Shown here piece after piece: positions 32,383-40,998 of a DNA stretch of 64,000 bases; the stretch's first letter is position 1, and the number at the start of each line of letters is the position of its first letter. Both the position numbers and the translations under genes were made by a program. The stretch covers positions 66,508 through 130,507 of the forward strand of contig JBBSAM010000011.1 in NCBI GenBank assembly GCA_038252255.1, written 5' to 3'. The notes beneath the pieces were generated by a model. It was not told where the DNA came from, made no database searches, and worked only from the letters and a program-made list of their open reading frames with translations. This stretch comes from Chersky-806 sp038252255 (lineage in GTDB: Bacteria; Actinomycetota; Acidimicrobiia; IMCC26256; JAENVU01).

Positions 32383-33801
32383 ATGCCGGCGCGCGCGAGC
32401 AGGAGCGAAGCGGGGAGCGATCGCGCTCGTGGCCGGGCGATCGGCGAAGCGTGGCCCGAGCGGTCCGGCCCGCCGGACCCAGCGCGGAAGAGATGGGCAA
32501 TTGTCGGGGGCGGGATGCTCGGGCTCACGCTCGCCCTCCGGCTCTCCGAGCAGGGCAAGGACGTGACGGTGTTCGAGCGGGGTGAGCAGGTGGGCGGGCT
32601 CACGAGCGCGTGGTCGATCCCGACGCCCGGAGGTGAGGTGACCTGGGACCGGCACTACCACGTGACGTTGCTGTCGGACTCGTCGCTACGCGGTGTCCTT
32701 GCCGACCTCGACCTCGACGCGGAGATGACCTGGGTCGAGACGAAGACCGGGTACTACGACGCGGGTCGCTTGTCCTCGGTGTCCAGCACGGTGGACTTCG
32801 TGCGGCTACCCGGTCTCCCGCTCGTGTCGAAGCTGCGGCTCGCGGGAACGATCCTGCACGGCTCGCGTGTGAAGGACTGGCAACGGCTGGAGCAGGAGTC
32901 GGTCGAGACCTGGCTCACGCGCTGGTCCGGGCGCTCGACGTTCCGTCGCTTCTGGATGCCGTTGCTCCGGGCCAAGCTCGGAGACAGCTGGCGCGAGGCG
33001 AACGCGGCGTTCATCTGGGCGACCATCCAGCGGTTGTACGCGGCCCGCCGCACGGGTTTGAAGAAGGAGATGTTCGGCTACGTGCCCGGGGGTTACGCGC
33101 GGATCCTGGAGCGGTTCGCGGCCGTGCTCCGAGACCGGGGAGTCGTGATCCGCTGCTCGTCTCCGGTCGAGCGGGTCGAGCCGGCGGCGGACGGGGCGTT
33201 GGCGGTGGTGCTCGACGGCGCGAGCGGTGAGTCCTTCGACCACGTCGTGGTGACGAGCGACGCGCCGACGGCGGCCCGGCTCTGCCCGAGCCTCGGTGAC
33301 GCCGACCGAGCGCGCCTCGATGCGATCTCGTACCAGGGGATCGTGTGCGCGTCGTTCGTGTTGCGGTCGCCGCTGAGCGGCTACTACCTCACCTATCTCT
33401 TCGACGATCTTCCGTTCACCGCCATCGTGGAGATGAGCGCGCTCGTCGACCGCGCGCAGCTCGGTGGCCATGCGCTCGTCTTCCTCCCCAAGTACGTGGC
33501 TCCCGACGATCCGTTGTTCGAAGTCTCCGATGCCGAGATCGAAGCTCGCTTCTTCGACGGGCTACGCGCCGTTCACCCGAGCGTTGCCCGGTCTGATGTC
33601 GTCGCGGTGCGGATCTCGCGGGTACGTCGAGTGTTCCCGATTCCCACCATCGGCTATTCGAGGCGCGTCCCTCCGATGGACACGAGTGTGCCGGGCCTCC
33701 ATCTCGTGAGCTCGGCCCAGATCGTGAACGGCACCCTCAACGTCAACGAGACGGTCGAGCTGGCCGAGCATGCCGCCCAGTCGTTCGCCGGATGTGCGTG
33801 A
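32383..33801 (+). CDS. NAD/FAD-dependent oxidoreductase, UGM/protoporphyrinogen-oxidase-like
   Basis: 472 aa from the ATG at 32383, 1 nt after the acyltransferase stop. A basic N-tail of about 35 residues precedes the FAD fold (RWAIVGGGMLGLTLALRLSEQGKDVTVFERGEQVGGLTSAW). RHYHVTLLSDSSLRG and MPLLRAKLG resemble segments of the amine-oxidase/UGM superfamily. SAQIVNGTLNVNETVELAEHAA closes the FAD site. It is the third relative in this locus and the only one tied to the nucleotide-sugar set. The reaction is not deducible from sequence alone. Confidence 0.72.
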   Translation: MPARASRSEAGSDRARGRAIGEAWPERSGPPDPARKRWAIVGGGMLGLTLALRLSEQGKDVTVFERGEQVGGLTSAWSIPTPGGEVTWDRHYHVTLLSDSSLRGVLADLDLDAEMTWVETKTGYYDAGRLSSVSSTVDFVRLPGLPLVSKLRLAGTILHGSRVKDWQRLEQESVETWLTRWSGRSTFRRFWMPLLRAKLGDSWREANAAFIWATIQRLYAARRTGLKKEMFGYVPGGYARILERFAAVLRDRGVVIRCSSPVERVEPAADGALAVVLDGASGESFDHVVVTSDAPTAARLCPSLGDADRARLDAISYQGIVCASFVLRSPLSGYYLTYLFDDLPFTAIVEMSALVDRAQLGGHALVFLPKYVAPDDPLFEVSDAEIEARFFDGLRAVHPSVARSDVVAVRISRVRRVFPIPTIGYSRRVPPMDTSVPGLHLVSSAQIVNGTLNVNETVELAEHAAQSFAGCA

Positions 33802-33802
33802 G

Positions 33803-33821
33803 TACCATGCGCGACGGGGGG
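33803..33821 (+). promoter_or_regulatory. -10 box (TACCAT) and purine-rich ribosome-binding site
   Basis: TACCAT (33803-33808) immediately follows the stop of the preceding gene. The G-run GGGGGG (33816-33821) precedes the ATG at 33827 by 5 nt. This suggests a promoter with a very short leader that still carries a ribosome-binding site. Confidence 0.35.
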
Positions 33822-33826
33822 TAACG

Positions 33827-34801
33827 ATGAAGCCGCGGGCAAGCCTGTCGCTCGACGCCGACAACCAGTGGTCCTACATGAAGATTCACGGAGACGACGG
33901 TTGGGAGTCCTTCCCGTCGTACCTGGATCTCCTCGCGCCTCGCGCGCTCGATCTGCTGGCTCGGCGAGGGCTCCGCATCACGTTCTTCGTCGTGGGTCAG
34001 GACGCGGCGCTGCCCGAGAACCGCGATGCGCTCGGCGCACTGAGCGCGGCCGGGCACGAGATCGGGAACCACTCCTTCCGCCACGAGCCCTGGCTGCACC
34101 GCTACTCCGATGCCGAGCTCGACGAAGAGCTCACTCGGGCGGAGGACGCGATCGAAGACGCCACGGGCTTTCACCCGGTGGGCTTCCGCGGTCCCGGCTA
34201 CAGCCTCTCGTCTACGACGCTGCGGGTACTCGTCCGGCGGGGCTACGAGTACGACGCGTCGACACTTCCCACCTACGTCGGGCCGCTGGCCCGGGCGTAC
34301 TACTTCCGCACGGCGGAGCTCACCGTCGAGCAGCGGGCCGAACGCGAGCTCCTGTACGGGACGTGGGCGGACGGCCGCCGGGCCGTGCGCCCCTACCGCT
34401 GGCTCGTCGACGACCGTACGCTCGTCGAGCTGCCGGTCACGACGTTGCCGGGGTTGAAGGTGCCGATTCATGTGAGCTACCTCCTCATGCTCAGCGAGTA
34501 CTCGCCGGCCGCGGCGCGCCGGTACTTCGACGCGGCCTTGCGTGTCTGCCGCGCGACCGGAGTCGGGCCGTCGATCCTGCTGCATCCCCTCGACCTCCTG
34601 TCCGGTGATGAGACGAAGGCGCTCGCGTTCTTCCCCGGAATGAGCATCCCGGTCGACGAGAAGCTCGCTCGCGTCGATTCGTATCTCGATCTGTTGCAGC
34701 GCCACTTCGACATCGGGCCGGTGGGGGAGCATGCCGCGGCACTCGCCGGCGAGGAGCTGCCGGTGCGGAGGCCCGACTTCCCCGCGGAGCTCGCCTCGTG
34801 A
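33827..34801 (+). CDS. Polysaccharide deacetylase, NodB/CE4 family
   Basis: 324 aa. The metal triad is visible: D10/D12 in LSLDADN, then H82 and H86 in GNHSFRHEP. ITFFVVGQDAALPE and GFRGPGYSLSS (catalytic-site Arg/Pro loop) complete the CE4 motifs. No signal peptide is seen, so it probably acts in the cytoplasm on a lipid-linked or nucleotide-bound intermediate, unlike secreted CE4 enzymes. Removal of an N-acetyl group is the expected chemistry. Its stop overlaps the next glycosyltransferase (GTGA). Confidence 0.83.
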   Translation: MKPRASLSLDADNQWSYMKIHGDDGWESFPSYLDLLAPRALDLLARRGLRITFFVVGQDAALPENRDALGALSAAGHEIGNHSFRHEPWLHRYSDAELDEELTRAEDAIEDATGFHPVGFRGPGYSLSSTTLRVLVRRGYEYDASTLPTYVGPLARAYYFRTAELTVEQRAERELLYGTWADGRRAVRPYRWLVDDRTLVELPVTTLPGLKVPIHVSYLLMLSEYSPAAARRYFDAALRVCRATGVGPSILLHPLDLLSGDETKALAFFPGMSIPVDEKLARVDSYLDLLQRHFDIGPVGEHAAALAGEELPVRRPDFPAELAS

Positions 34802-35898
34802 CGGGTCTCGAGCCGGCCGTGCCGATCCGCCTCACGAAGCCGCTCGTGTCGGTCATCGTGCCCGCGTACAACGAGGCTGCGATCCTGGTCGACTCGCTGA
34901 CCAGGCTCAGTGATCACCTCGCGACGCTCGAGGACCGGTACCAGTGGGAGCTCGTCGTCGTGAACGACGGGAGCACCGACGAGACCGGGGCGCTCGCCGA
35001 CGAGTTCGCGGCGACACACCCGAACGTCCGCATCCTCCACCATCGGGTGAACTTCCATCTCGGTCAGGCGCTGCGGTACGCGTTCAACTCGACCCACGGC
35101 GATTACGTGGCGGTGATCGACTGCGACCTCAGCTACGCCCCCGAGCACCTGACCCGCATGCTCTTCACGATCGAGGACTCACGGGCCCGCATCGTGATCG
35201 CGTCGCCGTACGCCAAGGGTGGCAAGACGACGAACATCCCGTTCGGGCGGCGTGTGATGAGCCGCGGCGCGAACTGGATCCTGTCCCACGCGGCCGGGGG
35301 CGAGATCACCACGCTCACCGGGATGGTCCGCGTCTACGACGGCCAGTTCCTGCGCAGCCTGGACCTGCGGTCGATGGATACCGAGATCAACACCGAGATC
35401 GTCTACAAGGCCAAGATCCTGCACGCGCGCATCGTCGAGATCCCGGCGCACCTCGACTGGTCCTTCGCCTCGACGGGCGGCACGCGTCGCGCGGCGACGA
35501 ACTTCCGCGCGACGCGCAGCACCGTGTCGTCGCTCTTCTCGTCGTTCCTGTTCCGCCCGTTCGTGTTCTTCATGCTGCCCGGGCTCCTGCTGCTCGCGGT
35601 CGCGGCGTACTCGTTCGCCTGGTGCGTCTGGCACGTGGTCCAGGTCTACGGCGACCCGTCGCCGTTCGGGAACTCCGGGCTGACGGGTGCGATTCAGAAC
35701 GCCTACGAGCGCGCGCCGCACGCCTTCCTCGTCACCGGCATCACCCTGGTGATCTCGATCCAGCTGATCAGCCTCGGAGTGATCGCGGCCCAGGGGAAGC
35801 GCTATTTCGAGGAGCTCTTCCATCTCGGGACCTCGATCTACCGGCGGGTGCTCCCGGCCGACGGGGCCGATGAGGACCCCGATCCGGAAGCGGGCTGA
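34798..35898 (+). CDS. GT2 glycosyltransferase with C-terminal membrane anchors (polyprenyl-phosphate sugar synthase-like)
   Basis: 366 aa, GTG overlapping the deacetylase stop. VSVIVPAYNEAAILVDSL and LVVVNDGSTDETGALADEF are the nucleotide-binding motifs of GT2. AVIDCDLSYAPEHL holds the DxD-type motif. TEINTEIVYKAKILHARIVEIPAHLDW is the acceptor end. Two TM helices lie near 260-285 and 318-338. The layout matches polyprenyl-phosphate hexose synthases (DPM1/ArnC class) with added anchors, so it probably supplies lipid-phosphate sugar to GT39-type enzymes. It ends the polysaccharide locus, 72 nt before glyA. Confidence 0.8.
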   Translation: MTGLEPAVPIRLTKPLVSVIVPAYNEAAILVDSLTRLSDHLATLEDRYQWELVVVNDGSTDETGALADEFAATHPNVRILHHRVNFHLGQALRYAFNSTHGDYVAVIDCDLSYAPEHLTRMLFTIEDSRARIVIASPYAKGGKTTNIPFGRRVMSRGANWILSHAAGGEITTLTGMVRVYDGQFLRSLDLRSMDTEINTEIVYKAKILHARIVEIPAHLDWSFASTGGTRRAATNFRATRSTVSSLFSSFLFRPFVFFMLPGLLLLAVAAYSFAWCVWHVVQVYGDPSPFGNSGLTGAIQNAYERAPHAFLVTGITLVISIQLISLGVIAAQGKRYFEELFHLGTSIYRRVLPADGADEDPDPEAG

Positions 35899-35914
35899 CG
35901 AACGGTTCCGAAGG

Positions 35915-35920
35915 TAGAGT
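35915..35920 (+). promoter_or_regulatory. -10 box (TAGAGT) of glyA
   Basis: TAGAGT lies 50 nt before the glyA ATG, and AGGAG (35961-35965) supplies the ribosome-binding site. A CTGACG at 35895 is too close to be an ideal -35. Confidence 0.35.
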
Positions 35921-35970
35921 CAACGGGTTGCGGGCCCGGCCCGCCGACCCCCTCAGTCCCAGGAGCGAAC

Positions 35971-37236
35971 ATGGTCGACGGGTTCGCCGCGCTGGAATCG
36001 TCAGATCCCGCAGTGGCCGACATCGTGCGGCGCGAAATCGAGCGCCAGAACACCACGATCCAGCTGATCGCATCGGAGAACTTCACCTCGCCCGCGGTGC
36101 TGGCCGCTCAGGGCTCGGTGCTGACCAACAAGTACTCCGAGGGGTACCCGGGGAAGCGGTACTACGGCGGCAACCTCGTGGTCGACGAGGCGGAGGAGCT
36201 CGCGCGCGAGCGGGCCTGTGCGCTCTTCGGCGCCGAGCACGCCAACGTCCAGCCCCATTCGGGAGCGAACGCCAACATGGCGGTGTACCTCGGCCTCTTC
36301 GCCCCCGGCGACAAGCTCATGGGGATGCGCCTCGACCAGGGCGGCCACCTCACCCACGGCTCCCCGGTGAACTTCAGCGGCCGGCTCTACGAGTTCGTGG
36401 CGTACGGCGTCGACGACGAGACCGAGACGCTGGACTACGAGAAGATCCGTGAGCTCGCGCGAGCCGAGCGGCCCAAGGCGATCATCGCGGGTGCCACCGC
36501 CTACCCGCGCATCATCGACTTCGAGGCGTTCCGCTCCATCGCCGACGAGATCGACGCGCTGCTGATCGTGGATGCCGCGCACATCGCCGGTCTCATCGCC
36601 GGGGGCGCGCATCCGAACCCGGTGCCGCACGCGGATGTCGTCACCTTCACCACGCACAAGACGCTGCGTGGCCCCCGGGCGGGCGCGATCCTCTGCCGTG
36701 AGCAGCACGCGGCGGCGATCGACAAGGCGGTGTTCCCGGGCCTGCAGGGTGGCCCGTTGATGCACGTCGTGGCGGCGAAGGCCGTGGCGTTCCATCTCGC
36801 GGCGCAGCCGGACTTCCGCGAGTACGCGGCCCAGATCGTGCGCAACGCCGCCGCGCTCGCGAGCGGGCTCGCGGGCGAAGGGTTCCGGATCGTCTCCGGC
36901 GGCACCGACAACCACCTCATGCTCGTGGACCTCCGGCCGTTCGGGGTGAACGGGAAGGTCGCGCAGGAGGCGCTCGATCGCGCCGGGATCACGTGCAACA
37001 AGAACGCGATCCCGGGTGACCCCGAGAAGCCCTTCGTCACGAGCGGGCTCCGGCTCGGCACGGCCTCGGTCACCACGGCCGGGATGGGGGAGCCGGAGAT
37101 GGCCGAGATCGCCGCCCTGATCGCGGCCGTGCTCCGGGCGCCGGCCGACGACGACGTGGCTCGTGACGTGCGTGACGCGGCCAACCGACTCTGCGCCAAG
37201 TACACGCCGTACCCCGAGCTCGCCGCCGGCCGGTAG
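35971..37236 (+). CDS. glyA: Serine hydroxymethyltransferase
   Basis: 421-aa PLP enzyme converting serine and tetrahydrofolate to glycine and methylene-tetrahydrofolate. IQLIASENFTSPAVLAAQGSVLTNKYSEGYPGKRYYGG is the signature start. QPHSGANANMAVY follows, and DVVTFTTHKTLRGPRAG contains the PLP lysine. GRxPFVTSGLRLGT-like residues (KPFVTSGLRLGTASVT) bind substrate. The length is standard. It is followed 13 nt later by the wecA-like gene, a gene order seen upstream of ATP synthase operons in actinobacteria. Confidence 0.97.
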   Translation: MVDGFAALESSDPAVADIVRREIERQNTTIQLIASENFTSPAVLAAQGSVLTNKYSEGYPGKRYYGGNLVVDEAEELARERACALFGAEHANVQPHSGANANMAVYLGLFAPGDKLMGMRLDQGGHLTHGSPVNFSGRLYEFVAYGVDDETETLDYEKIRELARAERPKAIIAGATAYPRIIDFEAFRSIADEIDALLIVDAAHIAGLIAGGAHPNPVPHADVVTFTTHKTLRGPRAGAILCREQHAAAIDKAVFPGLQGGPLMHVVAAKAVAFHLAAQPDFREYAAQIVRNAAALASGLAGEGFRIVSGGTDNHLMLVDLRPFGVNGKVAQEALDRAGITCNKNAIPGDPEKPFVTSGLRLGTASVTTAGMGEPEMAEIAALIAAVLRAPADDDVARDVRDAANRLCAKYTPYPELAAGR

Positions 37237-37249
37237 AGGGCGAGGGCCG

Positions 37250-38446
37250 GTGGCGGGTTACGCGGTCGTCTTCGCGGTCGCGGCATTCACGACGCTGATC
37301 CTGACCCCGTTCGTCCGCCGGCTGGCGGTCCGCACCGGCGCGATCGTGGCGCCGACCGCACGCGGTGTGCACACGAAGGCGATCCCGACGCTCGGCGGTG
37401 CCGCCATGTTCGTCGGATTCCTCCTGGCGATGGCCGTTGCCTCGCAGATGGGGCAGTTCAACGAGATGTTCAACGGCTCCTCCGAGCCGGCCGGCCTCAT
37501 GCTCGGAGCCGCAGTGATGTTCGCCGTCGGCGCGCTCGACGACCTCCGGGACGTCTCCCCTCCGGCCAAGATCGCCGGGATGGTGCTCGCCGGAAGCCTG
37601 TTGTCGCTGTTCGGCGTCTCGATGCTCTTCTTCCGGGTCCCGTTCGCGGGCCAGGACACCGTGGTGCTGTCGGCCGACCTCGCACCGCTCGTCACCGTCA
37701 TCGTGGTCGTCGTCTTCGCCAACGCGATCAATCTCATCGACGGGCTCGACGGTCTCGCCGCGGGGATCGTGATCATCGCCGGCTCCGCGCTCTTCCTCTA
37801 CTCGGACCGGTTGTTCAAGGACGGCTTCCTCGAAGGCTCCAACATCGCGCCGCTGGTCGCGGTGATCGCGGTCGGGATCTGCATCGGCTTCCTTCCGTAC
37901 AACTTCAATCCGGCCCGAATCTTCATGGGCGATGCCGGCGCGCTCTTCCTCGGGCTGCTGCTCGCCACGACCACCATCACCGTCGGCGGGCGAGCGGACT
38001 ACCAGTACAGCGCGAACACCTACTTCTTCTACGCGCCGCTGTTCATCCCGATCGTGATCCTCGGCGTTCCGATCATCGACACCGCGTTCTCAGTGGTCCG
38101 AAGAGTGGCGCGCGGGCGCTCGATCGCGATCGCGGACAAGGACCACCTGCATCACCGGCTCATGCGGCTCGGGCACGGCCCTCGCCGCACGGTCGTGATC
38201 CTCTGGCTCTGGACCGCGCTGCTCTCGGGCCTCGCGCTCGTGCCGGCGTACACGAACGAGGGCAACGCGCTCGTACCCTTCGGCGTGATGGCCCTGGCCC
38301 TGCTGCTGTACGCCCTCTTCTTCCCCGGTCGCCACGACGTCCCGGCCGACTTCGAGCTCGATCCGGCGGGCACCGAGCCGCCTGCGGGCACCGACGCCGC
38401 CGCGGACGTCGTGGACCTCGAAAGTCGCCGCCGGGGCGCCGGATGA
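37250..38446 (+). CDS. wecA: Undecaprenyl-phosphate GlcNAc-1-phosphate transferase family (WecA/TagO/MraY-like)
   Basis: 398-aa polytopic enzyme that starts wall-polymer synthesis by joining HexNAc-1-phosphate to undecaprenyl phosphate. VGALDDLRDVSPPAKI has the Asp-Asp metal pair, NAINLIDGLDGLAAG the central catalytic motif, and IFMGDAGALFLGLLLA the cytosolic Asp loop. DKDHLHHRLMRLGHG is the His-rich uracil-binding loop of WecA. About 10-11 TM helices. The GTG at 37250 follows glyA at once. The C-terminal tail (DVPADFELDPAG...) is soluble. It is the second initiating transferase in the window. Confidence 0.9.
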   Translation: MAGYAVVFAVAAFTTLILTPFVRRLAVRTGAIVAPTARGVHTKAIPTLGGAAMFVGFLLAMAVASQMGQFNEMFNGSSEPAGLMLGAAVMFAVGALDDLRDVSPPAKIAGMVLAGSLLSLFGVSMLFFRVPFAGQDTVVLSADLAPLVTVIVVVVFANAINLIDGLDGLAAGIVIIAGSALFLYSDRLFKDGFLEGSNIAPLVAVIAVGICIGFLPYNFNPARIFMGDAGALFLGLLLATTTITVGGRADYQYSANTYFFYAPLFIPIVILGVPIIDTAFSVVRRVARGRSIAIADKDHLHHRLMRLGHGPRRTVVILWLWTALLSGLALVPAYTNEGNALVPFGVMALALLLYALFFPGRHDVPADFELDPAGTEPPAGTDAAADVVDLESRRRGAG

Positions 38447-38524
38447 CCCACCGCCGCCGCCGGCCGCCGAACGCCTCCTGGTCCACCCTCTGGCCGGCGG
38501 GGATCTTCGGAAACCAGCTTCGGT

Positions 38525-38553
38525 TTGACCCTGGTGGAGCCGCCAGGTAGTTT
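38525..38553 (+). promoter_or_regulatory. Promoter TTGACC - N17 - TAGTTT of the ATP synthase operon
   Basis: TTGACC (38525-38530) and TAGTTT (38548-38553) have an ideal 17-nt spacer in the 151-nt gap after wecA. Transcription would start about 38560, giving a leader of about 38 nt to the first gene. A/T-rich sequence (GCGAATACATTCAC) lies at the expected start site. Confidence 0.55.
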
Positions 38554-38597
38554 GCGAATACATTCACAAGCAGGCCGCAGCCGGGTCGCGAGACGTC

Positions 38598-38897
38598 GTG
38601 ATCGGTAGGGCCGGTGGGGGAAGATCGGGGTTGGAACTCCGAAGCAGATGGGCCAAGCCCAGCGGGAACGGTGGGGCCGAAGACGGGCTGAGCCAGGCGT
38701 TGAGCCTGGTGGTGGGTCCGGTGATCTTCGGGTTCCTCGGCTACCTCCTCGACCGGGTGCTCGGCACCGGCCCGGTGTTCCTCCTGGCGTTCGGGATCCT
38801 CGGGTTCCTGTCCGCCGTCCTCGCGCTGTACTTCCGCTACCAGGCCGCAATGGCCAGGCAAGAGGCCGACAAGCCGTGGAATCGCCGCCAGTGGTAG
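38598..38897 (+). CDS. atpZ: AtpZ-like ATP synthase accessory membrane protein
   Basis: 99 aa with two TM helices (ALSLVVGPVIFGFLGYLLDRVLG and PVFLLAFGILGFLSAVLALYFRY) separated by a short turn. This matches the small AtpZ/putative F0F1-ATPase subunit family found at the head of atp operons. GTG at 38598 chosen as the first start after the promoter; a shorter form cannot be excluded. Its stop overlaps possible GTG starts of the next gene. Proposed roles in the family are c-ring assembly or Mg2+/Ca2+ handling. Confidence 0.72.
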   Translation: MIGRAGGGRSGLELRSRWAKPSGNGGAEDGLSQALSLVVGPVIFGFLGYLLDRVLGTGPVFLLAFGILGFLSAVLALYFRYQAAMARQEADKPWNRRQW

Positions 38898-38914
38898 CCG
38901 CATCCGGAGTGCCC

Positions 38915-39406
38915 GTGGCTCACGAGAGCCGGATCGCCGACCACATGGCGCGCCATGCGCTCATGATCTCGCCCGTGGTGATCCTCGCCTGCGGCATCCT
39001 TCGCGGGGTGGATGGCGCCATCAGCGCGGCGATCGCGCTCGTGCTGGTAGCGCTGAACTTCCTCGTGTCCGCCCGCCTCATCGCGTGGGCCTCGGAACGG
39101 TCGCTGGCCCTGCTCCAGGGCATGGTGCTCGGCGGGTTCGTGGTTCGCCTCTTCGCGCTCACCCTGATCGTGCTCGGACTCGAGCAGCTCTCGTTCATCG
39201 ATCTTCCCGTGCTCGTGCTCACGATCGCGGTCACCCACATCGCGTTGCTGATCTGGGAGACCCGCTACGTGAGCCTCACGCTTGCCGCGCCCGGGCTCAA
39301 GCCGGGCGTCGGCGGACGTGAGACCAAGGACCGCGAGCAAGCGGAATCGCACCGAGATGGAGCCGTGTCCATGTCCGTAGTGAGCGAGCCCAAGGTGAAG
39401 GAGTAG
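38915..39406 (+). CDS. atpI: ATP synthase protein I
   Basis: 163 aa, GTG start with GGAG (38906-38909) 5 nt upstream. Four hydrophobic segments (SPVVILACGILRGV, AISAAIALVLVALNFLVSARLI, LLQGMVLGGFVVRLFALTLIVLGL, LPVLVLTIAVTHIALLIWE) fit AtpI-type proteins that help c-ring assembly. The C-tail is charged and soluble, ending VSEPKVKE. It is followed 5 nt later by atpB, whose ribosome-binding site lies inside its last codons. Confidence 0.75.
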   Translation: MAHESRIADHMARHALMISPVVILACGILRGVDGAISAAIALVLVALNFLVSARLIAWASERSLALLQGMVLGGFVVRLFALTLIVLGLEQLSFIDLPVLVLTIAVTHIALLIWETRYVSLTLAAPGLKPGVGGRETKDREQAESHRDGAVSMSVVSEPKVKE

Positions 39407-39411
39407 CTGGA

Positions 39412-40173
39412 GTGACGCTCGGGGTATTCGTCTTCCCGCCGATCGATGAGCTCTTCCGCTGGAAGGACATCGCGTTCAAGGGCCAGTGGTACGCGATCAA
39501 CAAGACGAGCCTGCTCGTCATGGTGTCGTCGCTGCTGATCATCGCCATCTTCGTCGGCGGCAGCCGCCGGATGAAGCTCGTGCCGCGCGGCTTCCAGAAC
39601 GTGCTCGAGATGACCTACGAGTTCGTCGACCGCGGCATCACCCGTGACGTCATCGGCGCCGACGCCACGCGCTTCACGCCGTTCCTCGGATCGCTGTTCC
39701 TGTTCATCCTCTTCCTGAACATCTGGGAAGTCATCCCGTTCATCCAGTTCCCGCCGACGTCGCGGTTCGCGATCCCGCTGTTCCTGGCGCTGATGGTCTA
39801 CGTCATGTACTGGTTCCTGGGCTTCAAGCACCAAGGCATCAAGTACCTCACCCACCACCTCTTCCCCGCCGGCGTGCCGCTCGCGCTCTACATCCTCGTG
39901 ACGCCCATCGAGCTCGTGCAGATCCTGCTCGTCCGGCCCTTCTCGCTGGCCGTCCGACTCCTCGCCAACATGATGGCGGGCCACATCCTGCTGACTGCCC
40001 TGGCCCTGCTCACCGCCTACACGCTGACCAACGCACCGATCATCGCGATCGGCCCGTTCGCCCTGAACGTCGGGGTCACGGCGTTCGAGATCCTCGTGGG
40101 CTTCCTGCAGGCATACATCTTCACCCTGCTGACCGCCGTCTACATCGCCGATTCACTACACGCCGAGCACTAG
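39412..40173 (+). CDS. atpB: ATP synthase F0 subunit a
   Basis: 253-aa proton channel subunit. GTG start, AAGGAG (39398-39403) 8 nt upstream. About six TM helices. LLVRPFSLAVRLLANMMAGHILLTAL contains the essential Arg of helix 5-6 (SLAVRLLANMMAGH), and VTAFEILVGFLQAYIFTLLTAVYIAD is the last helix with the conserved Gln-Ala-Tyr. KDIAFKGQWYAINKTSLLV is the N-terminal amphipathic entry. Ordinary member of the family. Confidence 0.95.
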   Translation: MTLGVFVFPPIDELFRWKDIAFKGQWYAINKTSLLVMVSSLLIIAIFVGGSRRMKLVPRGFQNVLEMTYEFVDRGITRDVIGADATRFTPFLGSLFLFILFLNIWEVIPFIQFPPTSRFAIPLFLALMVYVMYWFLGFKHQGIKYLTHHLFPAGVPLALYILVTPIELVQILLVRPFSLAVRLLANMMAGHILLTALALLTAYTLTNAPIIAIGPFALNVGVTAFEILVGFLQAYIFTLLTAVYIADSLHAEH

Positions 40174-40184
40174 GAGAGACTGAC

Positions 40185-40445
40185 ATGCACGACCTCGTAA
40201 TCGCCGCGCAACAGGCTGGAGAGCTCAAGGCTGGCCTCCAGTCCATCGGCGCCGGCATCGTCTACGGCGCCGCCGCCATCGGCCCGGGCATCGGCATCGG
40301 CATCGTGGTGGGCAACGCCATCACGGCCATGGCCCGCCAGCCCGAGATGGCCGGACCGGTCCGCACGACGATGTTCCTCGGCATCGCGTTCACCGAGGCG
40401 CTCGCGCTGTTCGGATTCGTCCTCTTCTTCCTCGCCAAGAGCTAG
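40185..40445 (+). CDS. atpE: ATP synthase F0 subunit c
   Basis: 86 aa, two-helix hairpin. AIGPGIGIGIVVGNAITAMARQPE carries the glycine-rich helix 1 and the polar RQP loop (51-53). Helix 2 has the proton-carrying Glu E71 in AFTEALALFGFV. There is no Na+-type Gln/Ser pattern that I can recognise, so H+ coupling is assumed. AGGAGAG sits just before the ATG. Confidence 0.96.
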   Translation: MHDLVIAAQQAGELKAGLQSIGAGIVYGAAAIGPGIGIGIVVGNAITAMARQPEMAGPVRTTMFLGIAFTEALALFGFVLFFLAKS

Positions 40446-40455
40446 GGCGTCGGTC

Positions 40456-40995
40456 ATGCATCTTGCAGTGCTGCTCGCCGCGGAGAGCGTGAGCGTGAAG
40501 GCGAAGAACCCGATCGTCCCGGAGACCAAAGAGATCGTCTGGGCCATCGTCAGCTTCGTCATCGTGTTCGGGCTGCTCGCGTGGAAGGCCTGGCCGGCGA
40601 TCAAGAAGGCCATCGCAGACCGTGAGGACCACATCAAGTCGGACCTCGAGCGGGCCGAGTCGGCGAAGACCGAGGCCGAGACGTCGTTGGTCGAGTACCA
40701 GCGCCAGCTCGCCGAGGCCCGCAACGAGGCCGGCAAGATCATCGAGGAGGCCCGGCTCGCCGCGGACCAGGTTCGCAAGGACCTGATCGCACGCGCGGAG
40801 ACCGAGGCGGGCGAGCTCCGCAACCGGGCGCAGGAGGACATCCGCCTCGCCACGGAGCGCGCCCTCGCCGATCTGCAGGGCCGTGTGGCCGAGCTGTCGA
40901 TCGAGCTGGCCGAGAAGGTCGTCGAGCGCAACCTCGACCACGACACCCAGATTGCGCTCATCGAGAGTTACATCAACCAGGTGGGGAGCCGGTAA
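40456..40995 (+). CDS. atpF: ATP synthase F0 subunit b
   Basis: 179 aa: one N-terminal TM helix (TKEIVWAIVSFVIVFGLLAWKAW) and a long charged right-handed coiled coil (IADREDHIKSDLERAESAKTEAET... LAEARNEAGKIIEEARLAAD) forming the peripheral stalk. The subunit is separate from delta, unlike the b-delta fusion of mycobacteria, which argues against a mycobacterial origin. Confidence 0.95.
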   Translation: MHLAVLLAAESVSVKAKNPIVPETKEIVWAIVSFVIVFGLLAWKAWPAIKKAIADREDHIKSDLERAESAKTEAETSLVEYQRQLAEARNEAGKIIEEARLAADQVRKDLIARAETEAGELRNRAQEDIRLATERALADLQGRVAELSIELAEKVVERNLDHDTQIALIESYINQVGSR

Positions 40996-40998
40996 GCA

